From positions 369,202-433,201 of the forward strand of contig CAWHVW010000001.1 in the NCBI GenBank assembly GCA_963832965.1: 64,000 bases of DNA. The letters are read 5' to 3'. This DNA is from CAWACP01 sp963832965 (GTDB lineage: Bacteria; Acidobacteriota; Terriglobia; Bryobacterales; Bryobacteraceae). Each line of letters opens with the position of its first letter. Positions within the stretch are counted from its first letter, which is position 1. The notes below the pieces were generated by a model. That model was not told where the DNA came from, searched no databases, and saw nothing but the letters and a program-made list of their open reading frames with translations. Below, in pieces: positions 25,546 to 36,622 of the stretch. The position numbers and the translations under genes were made by a program.

Positions 25546-27231
25546 CTATGTTACCGTAAACGTCGCCGCGGGTGTCAGCACCTGGTTACGGTTCTTGTCC
25601 GTAACCTTCAACTGGATAGTATACTGTCCCGGCGAGAGCTTATCCAGCGACAAAACCTTCTCCACGGTCACCTGCTGGGCGGACGCTCCGGGGACCGCCA
25701 AAACGTCCTCGGTATAATCGAAAACCTTCTCATTGGTGCCGATCTTCGTGACCGAATACTCGATGCTGCCGTTCGGCTTTTTGGTCTTCTCGTCGGCCCC
25801 GAAGTTGTAGAACTGCTGGTAGATGCCGAGCTTTTCGGCACGGGTGAACGAATCCGTAACGCGCGGCCGCACTTTGGAATCGCCGATGACAAACTGTCCG
25901 GCTCCGATGCTGCGGGTGGGAACCTTCTCGATGAGGTCCGCCAGAATGAGACTGCTGTCCGCCAGGGTGTCCTCTTCGAAGTGAGGCACGTTCAACGCCA
26001 TCTCGAAGTTGGTCATGGTGCCGCCCACGATGTCCTTGGCCACGATGTTCAGGCGGTACATGCCGGGGGGGAGCGGAATGATCTTCTGATAGACGGCCGA
26101 ACCCTGCATGGTTTTGTTCAACAACTCCGCCGCCGTTTCCACTTCCACCGGATCCTCGAAGGTGGTGATGACGCGGCGGGAAATGGAGGTGATGCGGCCG
26201 AAGATATTGATGGTGGCGCGCGCGTAGTTATCTTTCGTCTTGTATTGCAGATCCCGCTTCTCGAAGTAGATGGTGATGGGGGTAAGGACCGTGGAATCGG
26301 TGACGCGGATATAATCGGCGCGGACCTTCATGGGAAGGCTGTTGTAACGAATGTTGGTGCTGATGACCTCTTCGAGGTCGGTGTACTTTACCTTCGGCGG
26401 CGCGTTCAGTTTGGTGAAGTTCTCGAGACGGGTGAACTCCTGCAGGCTTTCCGGCAACAGGTCCTGGGTAACGCCCATGTGGGTTCCATCGGAACGCTGG
26501 AACATGTCGTTCGTTTTGGAGGAGATGCCCATCTGCTCATTGAGAGTGAGGCCGGCGTTGGGAACGTAGACCAGAGCGTCTTTCTCCGACGGGTCCATGG
26601 TCATGTGGTATTCGCCGGACATGGTGGGATCGACGAACTCGATGATGACGTTGTTGCCCACGCCTTCGATGTAGCGGTAGCGCCAGTCTTCGAAGGGATA
26701 CGTGGAGGTCTCGCCGCCGCCTTCCTCCATGGGGCGCTCATAGGTTCCACCGGAGGGATGCGCTTCGATTTCGTCGGGGGGACCGTATTTAATATAGATG
26801 CGTCCGCGATCCGTTTTCCAGCCCGGGATGCCCGACGCGTAATGGTCGTTGGCGTAGGCGATGCGCCGGTAGTGCTCTTCCTTGAACTCGTTCTCCTCGG
26901 TGTCGGGCGTGGGGTCGCGGCGCAGCCAGAACTGCTCCACGAAACTCTGCCGCTCCTCGTCGGTCTGGAGGTTGGTGAAGGCCTTGCGCTCCTCGTCGGT
27001 GATGATATAAACGACGTCTTCGTTCAGCCACTTCTTCCAGGGAGTCTCCAGCTCTTTGCGGAGTTTGGCTTCCTTCTTTTTCTTTTCCTTCGCGGACATT
27101 GGCTTTGCTACGGTTTCGCTAGCGTCGGGAGTGGCGGGTGAGGCGGGAGGATTCTGGTCCGCAGCCAGGAAAAACGAGCCGAGCAACAGAGCCGCCGCCG
27201 CGCAGAAAAGAGAAAGTGCCTTGAAACTCAT
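25546..27231 (-). CDS. GWxTD domain-containing protein
   Basis: 561 aa with signal peptide (KALSLFCAAAALLLGSFFLAAD). After a charged linker, residues about 60-180 hold the GWxTD domain: FVEQFWLRRDPTPDTEENEF, then GIPGWKTDRGRIYIKYG (GWKTD near residue 143). The C-terminal 350 residues are beta-rich and end with a domain (LSLDKLSPGQYTIQLKVTDK) resembling a fibronectin-like or carrier module. GWxTD proteins are common in Acidobacteriota and related phyla; function uncharacterised. It shares strand with the outer-membrane barrel gene 59 bp downstream, so the two may be co-transcribed. Confidence 0.88.
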   Translation of the reverse strand: MSFKALSLFCAAAALLLGSFFLAADQNPPASPATPDASETVAKPMSAKEKKKKEAKLRKELETPWKKWLNEDVVYIITDEERKAFTNLQTDEERQSFVEQFWLRRDPTPDTEENEFKEEHYRRIAYANDHYASGIPGWKTDRGRIYIKYGPPDEIEAHPSGGTYERPMEEGGGETSTYPFEDWRYRYIEGVGNNVIIEFVDPTMSGEYHMTMDPSEKDALVYVPNAGLTLNEQMGISSKTNDMFQRSDGTHMGVTQDLLPESLQEFTRLENFTKLNAPPKVKYTDLEEVISTNIRYNSLPMKVRADYIRVTDSTVLTPITIYFEKRDLQYKTKDNYARATINIFGRITSISRRVITTFEDPVEVETAAELLNKTMQGSAVYQKIIPLPPGMYRLNIVAKDIVGGTMTNFEMALNVPHFEEDTLADSSLILADLIEKVPTRSIGAGQFVIGDSKVRPRVTDSFTRAEKLGIYQQFYNFGADEKTKKPNGSIEYSVTKIGTNEKVFDYTEDVLAVPGASAQQVTVEKVLSLDKLSPGQYTIQLKVTDKNRNQVLTPAATFTVT

Positions 27232-27526
27232 AAGTTACACTGCCTTGAGTCTACAGGGAGACTGTTCCAATTCTAAGTCCAGCACTGAAAGCCGTCAAGG
27301 AGATGTGGAGCCTGTAGAGCTGGTTTCCGTAAGGGAAGATACATTGCTCTTTGCGGCCTCGCGGACTCCCCGGTCTCCTTTCAGCACGGCCGGTGCCGTC
27401 GCTTGTTCGTTGATTAGACGGCGCCTGTCCGGTTTCAGGCGGGGGCGTTCCGGCTTTCCCGGCAACACCTGTGCCAGCGGGTCACGGCGCCGTCGTATCC
27501 TACAGAGACGTTGCGGAAATACTTTC

Positions 27527-27545
27527 CGCAGGGCATGGCCCTGCG
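27527..27545 (+). repeat. Palindromic repeat family A, copy 2 (compensated stem)
   Basis: CGCAGGGC-ATG-GCCCTGCG. The outer pair is changed on both arms (G-C to C-G), so the 8-bp stem stays perfect. The central ATG (27535) is the best start codon of the deleted paralogue that follows. Confidence 0.8.
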
Positions 27546-28200
27546 CCACCGGGAATGGGTGGCCGGCCTGTTCCTGCTGGCCTTGAACCTGGCGGTCTGC
27601 TGGCGGCTGCTGTTTGTCGACTACCTTCCTCATTTCAATTCTCTGGAGCCGTTTTTCTTCGCGCTGGTGAACCACATCAGAGCGAATTGGCCGCATACGG
27701 GCTGGTATCCGTGCTGGAACGCGGGGATGCCGTTTGAATACACTTATCAGCCCCTGTTGCCGTCGCTTGCTCATTCGATTTATGGGGACGAACGAGTGGA
27801 GCGGCTTCCGGCGAACGGTCTGGACGTGGAACCGCTTGCGCGGTATGTGGGGGCTCTGGAGGATCCGGCCCGGCCGACGTTGCGCAGCGTCTGGGTCAGC
27901 ACGACGGAGCTGAAGGTTGATGGGACGGTGGCGGCGGGCCAGATTATCAGTGTGCAGGTTTCGTATCATCCGGGCTGGCGGGCGATGGTGAACGGGCGCG
28001 ATGCGCGGGTGGAACGGGATGGGCTTGGGTTTATTGCGGTGTCGCCGGGGTGCTCCGGTGCCTGTGATTTGCGGTTGATTTTCACTGGCGGGGTTGAGTA
28101 TGCGGTCACGCGGGTGGTGTCGGTGTGCGGGTGGATTGCTGTCCTGGCCGGGTTGGTTTTGTATGCGTGGAGGCGACTTGCTCCCGGCCCGGCGGGTTGA
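27535..28200 (+). pseudogene. Internally deleted paralogue of the PTPS-related membrane protein
   Basis: About 221 codons. Residues up to SIYG match the first 90 residues of the protein at 28250-30259 (shared pattern WVAGLFLLALNLAV..DYLPHFNSLE versus LIALNVFVCF..EYLPHMNSIE). From there the sequence jumps to match its last 160 residues (VQVSYHPGWRAMVNGRDARV versus VQVTYHPGWQAKVNGQPRAV, then DGLGFIAV and C-x-G-x-C-D/E-L/I). Roughly 400 middle residues are missing, joined in frame at an (S/A)IYG motif shared by both halves. It is inverted relative to its paralogue. The start codon comes from a family-A palindrome. Probably non-functional. Confidence 0.75.
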
Positions 28201-28209
28201 GACGCGGTT

Positions 28210-28228
28210 GGCAGCGCATGGCGCTGCC
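28210..28228 (+). repeat. Palindromic repeat family A, copy 3 (compensated stem)
   Basis: GGCAGCGC-ATG-GCGCTGCC followed by CCAC. An internal pair is swapped on both arms compared with the common form, keeping the stem perfect. Confidence 0.85.
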
Positions 28229-28249
28229 CCACAACGGTCGCGTGGGACG

Positions 28250-30259
28250 CTAGCGGCAGCGCATGGCGCTGCCCCACTTCGAACTTATGACCAGCCATGC
28301 GAGCATGATGAGAAGGCTGGCCGTTTGCGCGAATTTTGCGAGGTGCATTTCGAGGCCGCCGTCGTATCGCAAATGAATTTCGCAGGGCCCCTGGCAGCGC
28401 GGCTCTACGATTATGAAGCCGAGGCCGTCAGGCTTGACGGCGCGCGGCTGGCCGTTCACCTTGGCCTGCCAACCTGGGTGATACGTGACCTGAACGAATA
28501 CGAGTTGTCGCGGCTGGAGCGTGGCGGAGATGACGGCCTCGTGCTGACTTTTCCAGACAAGGGCGGCGGCGGGCAGCTGCGGATTCTCCATCGCCGCGTT
28601 GAGCGCTTGCACCAGCGGGACCTTGGTTACGTTGATGGGGAACTTCGCGACCATGTCGCCGGGGAGGATCACGTGGGCGAGGGATCCGGAACTCTGGGGC
28701 ACGCCATAGATCGCGTCGCCACCGCTGCGCCACAGTTCGGGGAGAACGCCGCGGAACTTGTCCGGGTCTCGCCAGCCCCAGGGATACTGGTCGCGGCTGC
28801 CTGGTCCATTCACGAGAACGGCTTTCGCGCCGAGGAGGCGGAGCCACATGGCCAGGTTGGCGCCGTCTCCTTCGGTGAAGGGAATCCCGTAAAGAACGGC
28901 CGGGATTTCCGGGTTGACGATGCCCTGGCCGAAACCTCCGCCGATTTGCGGCACGTCGGAAAAGGCGTTCAGCCAGAATTGAATGGACCCGAGGGTGAAG
29001 ACGCGTCCATCGGGCAGGTTCTGTTGGAGCCATTGCGCTGCCTGGTATTCCACGGTCGGGCGGATGTCGAAGGGGCGAATCATTGCATGGGCGCATTGGG
29101 TGTAGTTGCGGACCTGCACGGCCGCGGCGATTAACAGAACGGCCGCCAGCCATGTTTGATAGCGGCCCGCCGCGCGGATGAGATGAGGGCCCGGACCGAA
29201 CGCCAGGAAGAGGCAGACCGCGATCTCCATTTCGAGGTGATAACGATCCGCCTGCGGCATCAGGTAGACGTGGAACCACTCGTCAGGCAGGGCGAGCGCG
29301 GCGGTGATCAGCAGGAAGTACGAGCTGAAACGCAGGCAGAGAGACGCGTGGTATCGACTCAGAAGCCAGCGGAGCGCAATGACGGCCACGAGGAGCAATG
29401 CAGCGCCGCCGAGTTGGTGGAGGCCTAAAGGGTAATATCCGACGGTGAATTGCGCGTTCGTTTGCACGGCGAGGATGGTGGAGGGGGGGATCCACGGAGA
29501 CGCGAGGCCATACGCGAGCAGGCCGAGGCAGGCTGAAAAACCCAATGCGCGGGCGCCGCCGGAGAGCGCCAGGAGGTAGCTGAGGACCGCGATGGCCAAT
29601 GAGAAGGCCCCGATCCAATTGGTGACGGCGACCGAGGCCAGCAGAATGACGGCGGCGATGGCGGCGAGCGGCGTGCGGCGCTGAATGGCCAGGTGGAGCG
29701 CGAGAATCGCCAGAAGGAGCAGCGTGAGGGCGGCCACGTGGGGCGCGTCGCCGTAGACGACGAGGGCCTCCAGCCGGCGCGCGTTCAGCAGCCCGATGTC
29801 GATGCGAACGGAAGGCATGAGGAAGGTGGACGGCGAAATGAGCGAGTACAGGAGAGAGGCGGCGAAGCTTAATTTGAAGTTGCCGGAGAGGGCGTATGCG
29901 AGGAACAGCAGGGCGACGGGGCCGAGGCAATAAAACGCCGCGCCTACTGCGTGGTGGGCCAGCGCCGGCGACATCCGGAATGCCCATGCGGCCACGGCAA
30001 CCAGGCGGTGAAACAGCGGAGGGTAGCTGTTCTGGAAGGGAATTCCTCCATACCACAGGGGGAACCAGGAGAGATCGAACGGGTGCTCCAGGGTGTAGCG
30101 GCTGATGCCCATGTACGAGCCCTCGATGGAGTTCATGTGGGGCAGGTATTCGGTGCGGAACATCCCGAAGCAGACGAAGACGTTGAGGGCTATCAGGGAT
30201 GCGGCGCCGGCTAGTGTCGCGGGCGAGAGGGGTTTGACGTGCGAGGGTCCGTTGGCCAT
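28250..30259 (-). CDS. PTPS-related polytopic membrane protein (GT-C/YfhO-like)
   Basis: 669 aa with about eleven membrane helices in residues 15-410. The extracytoplasmic loop after helix 1 reads EYLPHMNSIEGSYMGISRY, followed by WFPLWYGGIPFQNSYPPLFH, the pattern of 6-pyruvoyl-tetrahydropterin-synthase-related membrane proteins. Despite the name, these resemble lipid-linked-sugar glycosyltransferases. A soluble C-terminal part (about 430-640) ends in a beta domain (VTYHPGWQAKVNGQ). The last codons (WGSAMRCR, stop) are encoded inside a family-A palindrome, so the native C-terminus has been replaced. Likely envelope polysaccharide role; substrate unknown. Confidence 0.7.
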   Translation of the reverse strand: MANGPSHVKPLSPATLAGAASLIALNVFVCFGMFRTEYLPHMNSIEGSYMGISRYTLEHPFDLSWFPLWYGGIPFQNSYPPLFHRLVAVAAWAFRMSPALAHHAVGAAFYCLGPVALLFLAYALSGNFKLSFAASLLYSLISPSTFLMPSVRIDIGLLNARRLEALVVYGDAPHVAALTLLLLAILALHLAIQRRTPLAAIAAVILLASVAVTNWIGAFSLAIAVLSYLLALSGGARALGFSACLGLLAYGLASPWIPPSTILAVQTNAQFTVGYYPLGLHQLGGAALLLVAVIALRWLLSRYHASLCLRFSSYFLLITAALALPDEWFHVYLMPQADRYHLEMEIAVCLFLAFGPGPHLIRAAGRYQTWLAAVLLIAAAVQVRNYTQCAHAMIRPFDIRPTVEYQAAQWLQQNLPDGRVFTLGSIQFWLNAFSDVPQIGGGFGQGIVNPEIPAVLYGIPFTEGDGANLAMWLRLLGAKAVLVNGPGSRDQYPWGWRDPDKFRGVLPELWRSGGDAIYGVPQSSGSLAHVILPGDMVAKFPINVTKVPLVQALNAAMENPQLPAAALVWKSQHEAVISATLQPRQLVFVQVTYHPGWQAKVNGQPRAVKPDGLGFIIVEPRCQGPCEIHLRYDGGLEMHLAKFAQTASLLIMLAWLVISSKWGSAMRCR
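28255..28273 (+). repeat. Palindromic repeat family A, copy 4, overlapping a gene end
   Basis: GGCAGCGC-ATG-GCGCTGCC followed by CCAC, nearly identical to copy 3, 45 bases away. It encodes, on the minus strand, the C-terminal residues of the PTPS-related protein. Confidence 0.85.
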
Positions 30260-30311
30260 GGGCCGTCTTAAGCCAACGAGTCTAGCATCGGTATCGGGGC
30301 CCTCCGGGACG

Positions 30312-30336
30312 CCGCTCCGTCACCGTCGCGGTTCGG
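30312..30336 (+). repeat. Dispersed repeat family B, copy 3
   Basis: Exact consensus CCGCTCCGTCACCGTCGCGG + TTCGG, upstream of the aceE gene in a 147-bp gap. Confidence 0.85.
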
Positions 30337-30406
30337 AAGTGCTTACAAGTCCCCCGGCCGGGGAAATCCTCGCCTCTGGAATGCTATCCTGGAATTCTAA
30401 GAACCA

Positions 30407-33085
<2,679 letters not shown>

Positions 33086-33087
33086 GA

Positions 33088-33112
33088 CCGCTCCATTACT
33101 GTCGCGGTTCGG
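33088..33112 (+). repeat. Dispersed repeat family B, copy 4 (degenerate)
   Basis: CCGCTCCATTACTGTCGCGG + TTCGG, starting 2 bp after the aceE stop; the variable positions match those varying in copy 1. Confidence 0.75.
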
Positions 33113-33134
33113 TTAGGCGCTCGCGACGGATAGA

Positions 33135-34034
33135 ATGCTGTTTCTTACAGAGAACGACGTGCGGGAGCTGCTCCCGATGGCCGAGGCGATTCGGCTGGTG
33201 CGGCTCGCGTTCGAAGCCCTTGCCCGGGGGGAAGCGCAGAGCCAGCCGCGCCGCCGGCTGACTTTGAAAACCGGTTCCATTCTGCATCAGGTGCCCGGGG
33301 CATACGGCAAGTATTTCGGCATGAAGTTCTATGCCACCAATCCGAAATATGGCGCCGATTTTCTTTTCGTCCTATACGACGCCGACACGGCCCGGCCGCT
33401 GGCGCTGATGCAGGCGAACCGCCTGGGACAGATTCGCACCGGCGCCGCCAGCGGCTACGCGACCAGCCTGATGTCCAATCCCGCTGCCAGTACGCTGGGC
33501 GTGATCGGCGCGGGGTTCCAGGCGCGAGCGCAGGTGGAGGCGATACGGGCGGTGCGGCCTGTCCGCACGGTGCGGGTGTGGGGCCGCGATCCGGAGAGAC
33601 GCGAGAAGTTTGCCGCCGAAATGAATGCGGTGGTGGCCGGCAGCGCCGAGGAAGCGGTGCGCGGCGCGGAGATTGTGGTGACGGCGACGTGGTCGAAGGA
33701 CCCGGTTCTGGAGGACGCCTGGATTGCTCCGGGTGTACATATCAACGCCATGGGCTCGAATGTGGCGAACCGCCGCGAACTGCCGGAAGCACTGGTGCGG
33801 CGCGCGAGCGTGATTGCCGTGGACGCGCTGGATGCCGCGAAGAACGAGGCCGGCGACCTGATTATTCCCGATTGCTGGTCCAACGTGGTGGAGCTGCAGA
33901 CCGTGGCGGCGGGATGGAATCCGCACGGTGTGAGCATCTTCAAATCGGTGGGGCTGGGGATGGAAGACGTCGCGGTGGGGAGCTTCGTGTACGAACAGGC
34001 GCTGGAGCGCAAGCTGGGGAAAACGCTCTATTAA
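33135..34034 (+). CDS. Ornithine cyclodeaminase/mu-crystallin family protein
   Basis: 299 aa. N-terminal and C-terminal halves form the dimerisation lobe; the central Rossmann domain shows TLGVIGAGFQARAQVEAI (residues about 120-137). Substrate-region residues include Lys in YFGMKFYATN, IRTGAASGYATSLM, and the catalytic-type Asp in VIAVDALDAAKNEAGDL. Members convert ornithine to proline or reduce or deaminate related imino or amino acids (alanine dehydrogenase, ketimine reductase), so the substrate is uncertain. Start at the ATG at 33135. It stands alone between aceE and small zinc-ribbon genes. Confidence 0.9.
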   Translation: MLFLTENDVRELLPMAEAIRLVRLAFEALARGEAQSQPRRRLTLKTGSILHQVPGAYGKYFGMKFYATNPKYGADFLFVLYDADTARPLALMQANRLGQIRTGAASGYATSLMSNPAASTLGVIGAGFQARAQVEAIRAVRPVRTVRVWGRDPERREKFAAEMNAVVAGSAEEAVRGAEIVVTATWSKDPVLEDAWIAPGVHINAMGSNVANRRELPEALVRRASVIAVDALDAAKNEAGDLIIPDCWSNVVELQTVAAGWNPHGVSIFKSVGLGMEDVAVGSFVYEQALERKLGKTLY

Positions 34035-34040
34035 ACGCGC

Positions 34041-34262
34041 TTATTCCTGAGCGGCGGCCTGCTGGTCCGAATCGCGCCAGGCGCTGATTTTGAGGCGGCG
34101 GCACACCCAGCACAGCCCGTCCGCTGAGTTGGGCGGGCAAGTGGATGTGCACACGACGCACTTGCTGGAGCGATTCAGCTTGTCCGTTTCCAGACTACTG
34201 GTGGCGTTCTCCAGGATGCGTTTGTCCACAACGCGTTCGGGCGTGACCGGCTTGCGTTTCAC
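34041..34262 (-). CDS. Small zinc-ribbon protein
   Basis: 73 aa. Four cysteines in CVVCTSTCPPNSADGLCWVC form a likely zinc site (two CxxC pairs with an extra Cys), preceded by a charged helix (ERVVDKRILENATSSLETDK) and followed by an acidic Gln/Ala tail. Probably a nucleic-acid- or protein-binding zinc ribbon. It converges with the cyclodeaminase gene, 6 bp apart. Confidence 0.7.
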   Translation of the reverse strand: MKRKPVTPERVVDKRILENATSSLETDKLNRSSKCVVCTSTCPPNSADGLCWVCRRLKISAWRDSDQQAAAQE

Positions 34263-34300
34263 CTAACAGCTACCTTACCACGACGGTCGGCAAGTCGCCA

Positions 34301-34319
34301 GGCAGGGCGTGGCCCTGCC
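34301..34319 (+). repeat. Palindromic repeat family A, copy 5 (GTG centre)
   Basis: GGCAGGGC-GTG-GCCCTGCC followed by CCAC; perfect stem, altered loop. Between the two zinc-ribbon genes. Confidence 0.85.
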
Positions 34320-34354
34320 CCACAGCGGCGAAGATGCTCTGGTGGAGTGGTACA

Positions 34355-34549
34355 TCATGCGGCGCGATCCAGGCGGTGCATCACGTAGGCCGAGCCGATG
34401 GATGATCCGCAGCGCGGGCATTTCTGTCCATCGCGGACACGCGCGGAACGGCCATTGGTCAGAATTTCCACTTCGACCGTATGCGTACAGATGGGGCAGT
34501 ACACCGAGCCCTTCTCGATTCGAACAGTCACGGGCGTTTTCATCTCCAT
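34355..34549 (-). CDS. Small rubredoxin-like zinc-ribbon protein
   Basis: 64 aa. Two CPxC knuckles, VYCPICTHTVEVE and KCPRCGS, separated by 25 residues, form a classic zinc-ribbon. The first ATG is at 34549 (MEMKTPVTVRIEKG). Function unknown, likely a zinc-binding accessory or regulatory protein. Confidence 0.75.
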   Translation of the reverse strand: MEMKTPVTVRIEKGSVYCPICTHTVEVEILTNGRSARVRDGQKCPRCGSSIGSAYVMHRLDRAA

Positions 34550-34590
34550 GCCTCCTCTACCCGTAAAGACGAGAAAGGCGCGTCAACGGA

Positions 34591-34953
34591 TTGGAGAAGT
34601 TTTGTAAAGCTTATAGTGGATTCGTGCCCCGGACGTGGCAACAGAGCGTGGCGCTCGGGCTGGCTTTCCTGGCCGCCGTTTCGCTCGTGTGCATTTTCGG
34701 CTACCGGGCGGCGCGGCATGCGCGGTACCTGGGCTGGGAAGGCCAGCCGATTCACGCCTGGATGAGCGTGCCGTTCGTCGCGCATACTCATCACGTCCCA
34801 AAAGAGACGCTATATGCGGCCCTTGGGGTGGAGCCGCGGGAGCACGACCGCCGTCCGCTGCGCACCATCGCCCGCGACCAGCACCGCTCCGTTGACGAAG
34901 TGATTCGCGACCTCGAAAAGGCCATTGGGAAGGAGCACGGCAGAGCCCCCTGA
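34591..34953 (+). CDS. Small membrane protein with soluble C-terminal helical domain
   Basis: Up to 120 aa. One membrane helix (SVALGLAFLAAVSLVCIFGY), then a cytoplasmic part with PFVAHTHHVPKETLYAALGV and RTIARDQHRSVDEVIRDLEKAI, resembling a two-helix or HTH-like module. GTG 34624 is an alternative start that removes a doubtful first 11 residues. Its stop overlaps the ATG of dedA-like gene 34953, so the two are translationally coupled. Confidence 0.7.
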   Translation: MEKFCKAYSGFVPRTWQQSVALGLAFLAAVSLVCIFGYRAARHARYLGWEGQPIHAWMSVPFVAHTHHVPKETLYAALGVEPREHDRRPLRTIARDQHRSVDEVIRDLEKAIGKEHGRAP

Positions 34954-35543
34954 TGCGCGACGCACTACTCGCCGCTCTTTCGCAGTACGGGTCGCCGGCG
35001 CTGTTTGGGATTGTCGCCGTGGCCTCGGTGGGCCTGCCGCTGCCGGTGGCCCTGCTGCTGATTGTCACGGGATCGCTGGTGGCGCAAGGAGTGATGGATG
35101 CCGGGTGGGCCATCGGGCTGGCATGCGCGGGGTCGATAGCCGGGGACGCGATCGGGTATGGCATTGGACGCTGGGGCGGCGGCAGGCTGCTGCGCCGTTT
35201 GAGCCGTTGGATGGGCGGAGAGAAACGTCTGAGCGAGACCCAGGCAAAACTCCATCGCTGGGGCTGGGCCGGCGTTTTCTTCACGCGCTGGCTGGTTACT
35301 CCGCTGGGCCCGTGGGTCAATCTTGCCAGCGGGGCGTCGCGCTACCCGTGGGGGCGGTTTCTGCTCTGGGACGTGCTGGGGGATTGTCTGAGCGTGGCCA
35401 TCTACGTGACGCTGGGGTGGGTTTTCAGCGATCGCGTCATGGCGCTGGACTCTGTTCTGGGGGAGGCGGGATGGGCGGCCATCGGACTGGTGGCGGCGGT
35501 GTCGCTGGGGTGGAAGCTGGTGTCGTTAGTGCGGCGCAGATAG
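34953..35543 (+). CDS. DedA/SNARE-associated family membrane protein
   Basis: 196 aa. Re-entrant helices and conserved charges are typical of DedA: GLPLPVALLLIVTG near the N-terminus, AGDAIGYGIGRWGG (residues about 63-76), then the signature FFTRWLVTPLGPWVNLASGASRYPW (here split: arginine in FFTRW and LGPWVN). DedA proteins are undecaprenyl-phosphate or phospholipid transporters of the inner membrane (family knowledge). Start ATG shares a base with the stop of the preceding gene. Confidence 0.9.
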   Translation: MRDALLAALSQYGSPALFGIVAVASVGLPLPVALLLIVTGSLVAQGVMDAGWAIGLACAGSIAGDAIGYGIGRWGGGRLLRRLSRWMGGEKRLSETQAKLHRWGWAGVFFTRWLVTPLGPWVNLASGASRYPWGRFLLWDVLGDCLSVAIYVTLGWVFSDRVMALDSVLGEAGWAAIGLVAAVSLGWKLVSLVRRR

Positions 35544-35597
35544 CGGGCCACTCGCAGGATGCAATCCTGGAACATGTAAGGCGGAGCTGGGTTCGCG

Positions 35598-35616
35598 GGC
35601 AGGGCACGGCCCTGCC
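35598..35616 (+). repeat. Palindromic repeat family A, copy 6 (ACG centre)
   Basis: GGCAGGGC-ACG-GCCCTGCC followed by CCAC, between dedA-like and fabD genes. Confidence 0.85.
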
Positions 35617-35642
35617 CCACGTAGGGCGGGGCCAGAATCTCA

Positions 35643-35661
35643 GGCAGGGCATGGCCCTGCC
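35643..35661 (+). repeat. Palindromic repeat family A, copy 7
   Basis: GGCAGGGC-ATG-GCCCTGCC followed by CCACGTAGGGC, 45 bases after copy 6 with matching flanks (CCCCACGTAGGGC), so the pair arose by local duplication. Confidence 0.88.
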
Positions 35662-35695
35662 CCACGTAGGGCTACACTGGTGTTTCCGGCTATTC

Positions 35696-36622
35696 ATGAA
35701 GATCGCGTTTTTATTTTCCGGCCAGGGTTCACAGTATGCCGGTATGGGGAAGAGTCTTGCGGAGCGGCATGCGGCCGCGCGCGCCGTGTTCGAGGAAGCG
35801 GACGACGCGCTGGGCTTTGCCCTCTCGAAGCTCTGTTTTGAGGGGCCTGACGAGGACCTCCGGCTTACCGAGAACACGCAACCGGCTCTGGTAACCGTAT
35901 CCACAGCGGCGTACCGGGTTCTGGAATCGACGGGCGTCACTCCGGATTTTGTAGCCGGCCACAGCCTGGGCGAATACTCGGCGCTGGTGGCGGCCGGCTC
36001 GCTGCAATTTGCGGACGCGGTGCGGCTGGTCCGCAAACGCGGCCAATACATGCAGGAGGCGGTGCCGAAAGGAGTGGGCGCGATGGCGGCGCTGCTGAAG
36101 TTGCCCCTCGACAAGCTGGAGGCGATTCTGGCCGAGGCCGCGCAGGGAGAAGTGGTGAGCGCGGCGAACTTCAACTCACCCGATCAGACGGCCATTGCGG
36201 GTCACGCCGGGGCGGTGAGCCGGGCCATGGAACTGGCCAAAACCGCGGGGGCGAAGCGCGCGGTGCTGTTGCCGGTGAGCGCGCCATTTCATTGCGCACT
36301 TATGAAACCGGCGCAGGAGCGGATGGCCATGCATTTGCAAGAAACCGAATTCCGGGATCTCGCGGTGCCCCTGATCAATAACTGGCGGGCGCGACCGGTG
36401 ACCAGCGGGGCGGAGGCGCGGCAGGGGCTGTTCGAACAGATTCCCAACCCGGTGCGCTGGACGGAGAGCGTGCGGTATCTGGCCGGCGAGGGCGTGACGA
36501 AGTGCTACGAAGTGGGCGCGGGCAGTGTTCTGAGCGGGTTGCTGCGGGGCATCGACCCGAGCCTGCAGGCGGTGAAGTTCGGCGAGGCGGAAGATTGCGA
36601 AAAGGCGGTGGCGGCATGTTAA
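35696..36622 (+). CDS. fabD: Malonyl-CoA:ACP transacylase
   Basis: 308 aa from the ATG at 35696, giving the canonical start KIAFLFSGQGSQYAGMG; the same frame is open far upstream but that part lies antisense and across repeats. Nucleophile elbow GHSLGEYSALVAAG (Ser about residue 91) and catalytic His in VSAPFHCALM (about residue 201). Loads malonyl groups onto ACP in fatty-acid synthesis. Other fab genes are not adjacent. The stop overlaps the next gene's ATG. Confidence 0.95.
   Translation: MKIAFLFSGQGSQYAGMGKSLAERHAAARAVFEEADDALGFALSKLCFEGPDEDLRLTENTQPALVTVSTAAYRVLESTGVTPDFVAGHSLGEYSALVAAGSLQFADAVRLVRKRGQYMQEAVPKGVGAMAALLKLPLDKLEAILAEAAQGEVVSAANFNSPDQTAIAGHAGAVSRAMELAKTAGAKRAVLLPVSAPFHCALMKPAQERMAMHLQETEFRDLAVPLINNWRARPVTSGAEARQGLFEQIPNPVRWTESVRYLAGEGVTKCYEVGAGSVLSGLLRGIDPSLQAVKFGEAEDCEKAVAAC

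Noticed and set aside
25519..27141. 540-codon plus-strand frame antisense to the GWxTD gene
   Set aside because: Sense strand has signal peptide and the GWKTD motif; the antisense product has no recognisable domain.
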